NCBI RefSeq assembly: GCF_030689305.1
Contig: NZ_JAUYVM010000020.1
Coordinates: 39,788 to 103,787 of the forward strand
Direction: 5' to 3'
Origin: Vibrio penaeicida
GTDB lineage: Bacteria > Pseudomonadota > Gammaproteobacteria > Enterobacterales > Vibrionaceae
Length of the DNA stretch: 64,000 nucleotides
Part shown: in pieces, positions 60,514-64,000 of the stretch
Layout: each line of letters starts with the position of its first letter
How positions within the stretch are numbered: the first letter of the stretch is position 1
The notes under the pieces: model-generated
Seen by the model: the letters and a program-made list of their open reading frames with translations, nothing else
What the model was told of the DNA's origin: nothing
Databases searched by the model: none
Made by a program: the position numbers and the translations under genes

Positions 60514-64000
<3,487 letters not shown>

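Overview
The window looks like a stretch of the main chromosome of a marine Vibrio. The order ccmA-I, mlaA, fadL, ECF sigma factor, fadI-fadJ, sixA, smrB/prmB, aroC, epmC-yfcL, mnmC, fabB, pdxB-asd and fimV/hubP is, from memory, the Vibrionaceae backbone. Protein sequences, moderate base composition and rho-independent terminators fit this. No rRNA, tRNA, CRISPR array or autonomous insertion sequence was seen.

Layout. 1-6.9 kb: cytochrome c maturation operon, entered inside ccmA. 7-10.2 kb: mlaA and an Atm1-type ABC exporter. 10.2-17.2 kb: long-chain fatty acid uptake and beta-oxidation (fadL, fadI, fadJ) around an ECF sigma factor with a DUF3379-type membrane partner. A structured small-RNA candidate and a FadR-like site lie before fadI. 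17.4-36.4 kb: an accessory block with a small RTX-repeat protein, a polyol or ketose uptake and catabolism cluster (FGGY kinase, GlpD-like dehydrogenase, DeoR regulator, DhnA/LsrF-like aldolase, AGPS/GlcD-like flavoprotein, ribose-type ABC transporter, aldo/keto reductase), and a 1,807-residue exported protein joining beta-propellers, two haem-c sites and four NPCBM sugar-binding modules. 36.4-51.6 kb: backbone genes (insulinase-type protease, sixA, smrB, prmB, aroC, epmC, yfcL, mnmC, fabB) interrupted by a LysR/SDR pair and a broken GNAT gene. 51.6-57.8 kb: a second accessory locus with an atypical OmpR-type regulator, a 1,138-residue lipoprotein carrying a perfect-length NPYAPS repeat, and an O-antigen-ligase/oligosaccharyltransferase-like membrane protein. 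57.8-64 kb: a small coding remnant, pdxB-asd, and the first 1,162 codons of fimV/hubP, which runs off the window.

A family of short non-coding mobile elements runs through the window. There are two full copies of 262 bp (7017 and 46670), a 53-bp deletion derivative (17340) and a remnant (8114). The copy at 46670 sits inside a GNAT acetyltransferase gene. Removing it with one duplicated TA restores the reading frame, which points to a Tc1/mariner-IS630-type MITE.

The most unusual contents are the haem/propeller/NPCBM protein, the regulator-lipoprotein-ligase locus, the sugar cluster with shared operator-like motifs, and the MITE family.
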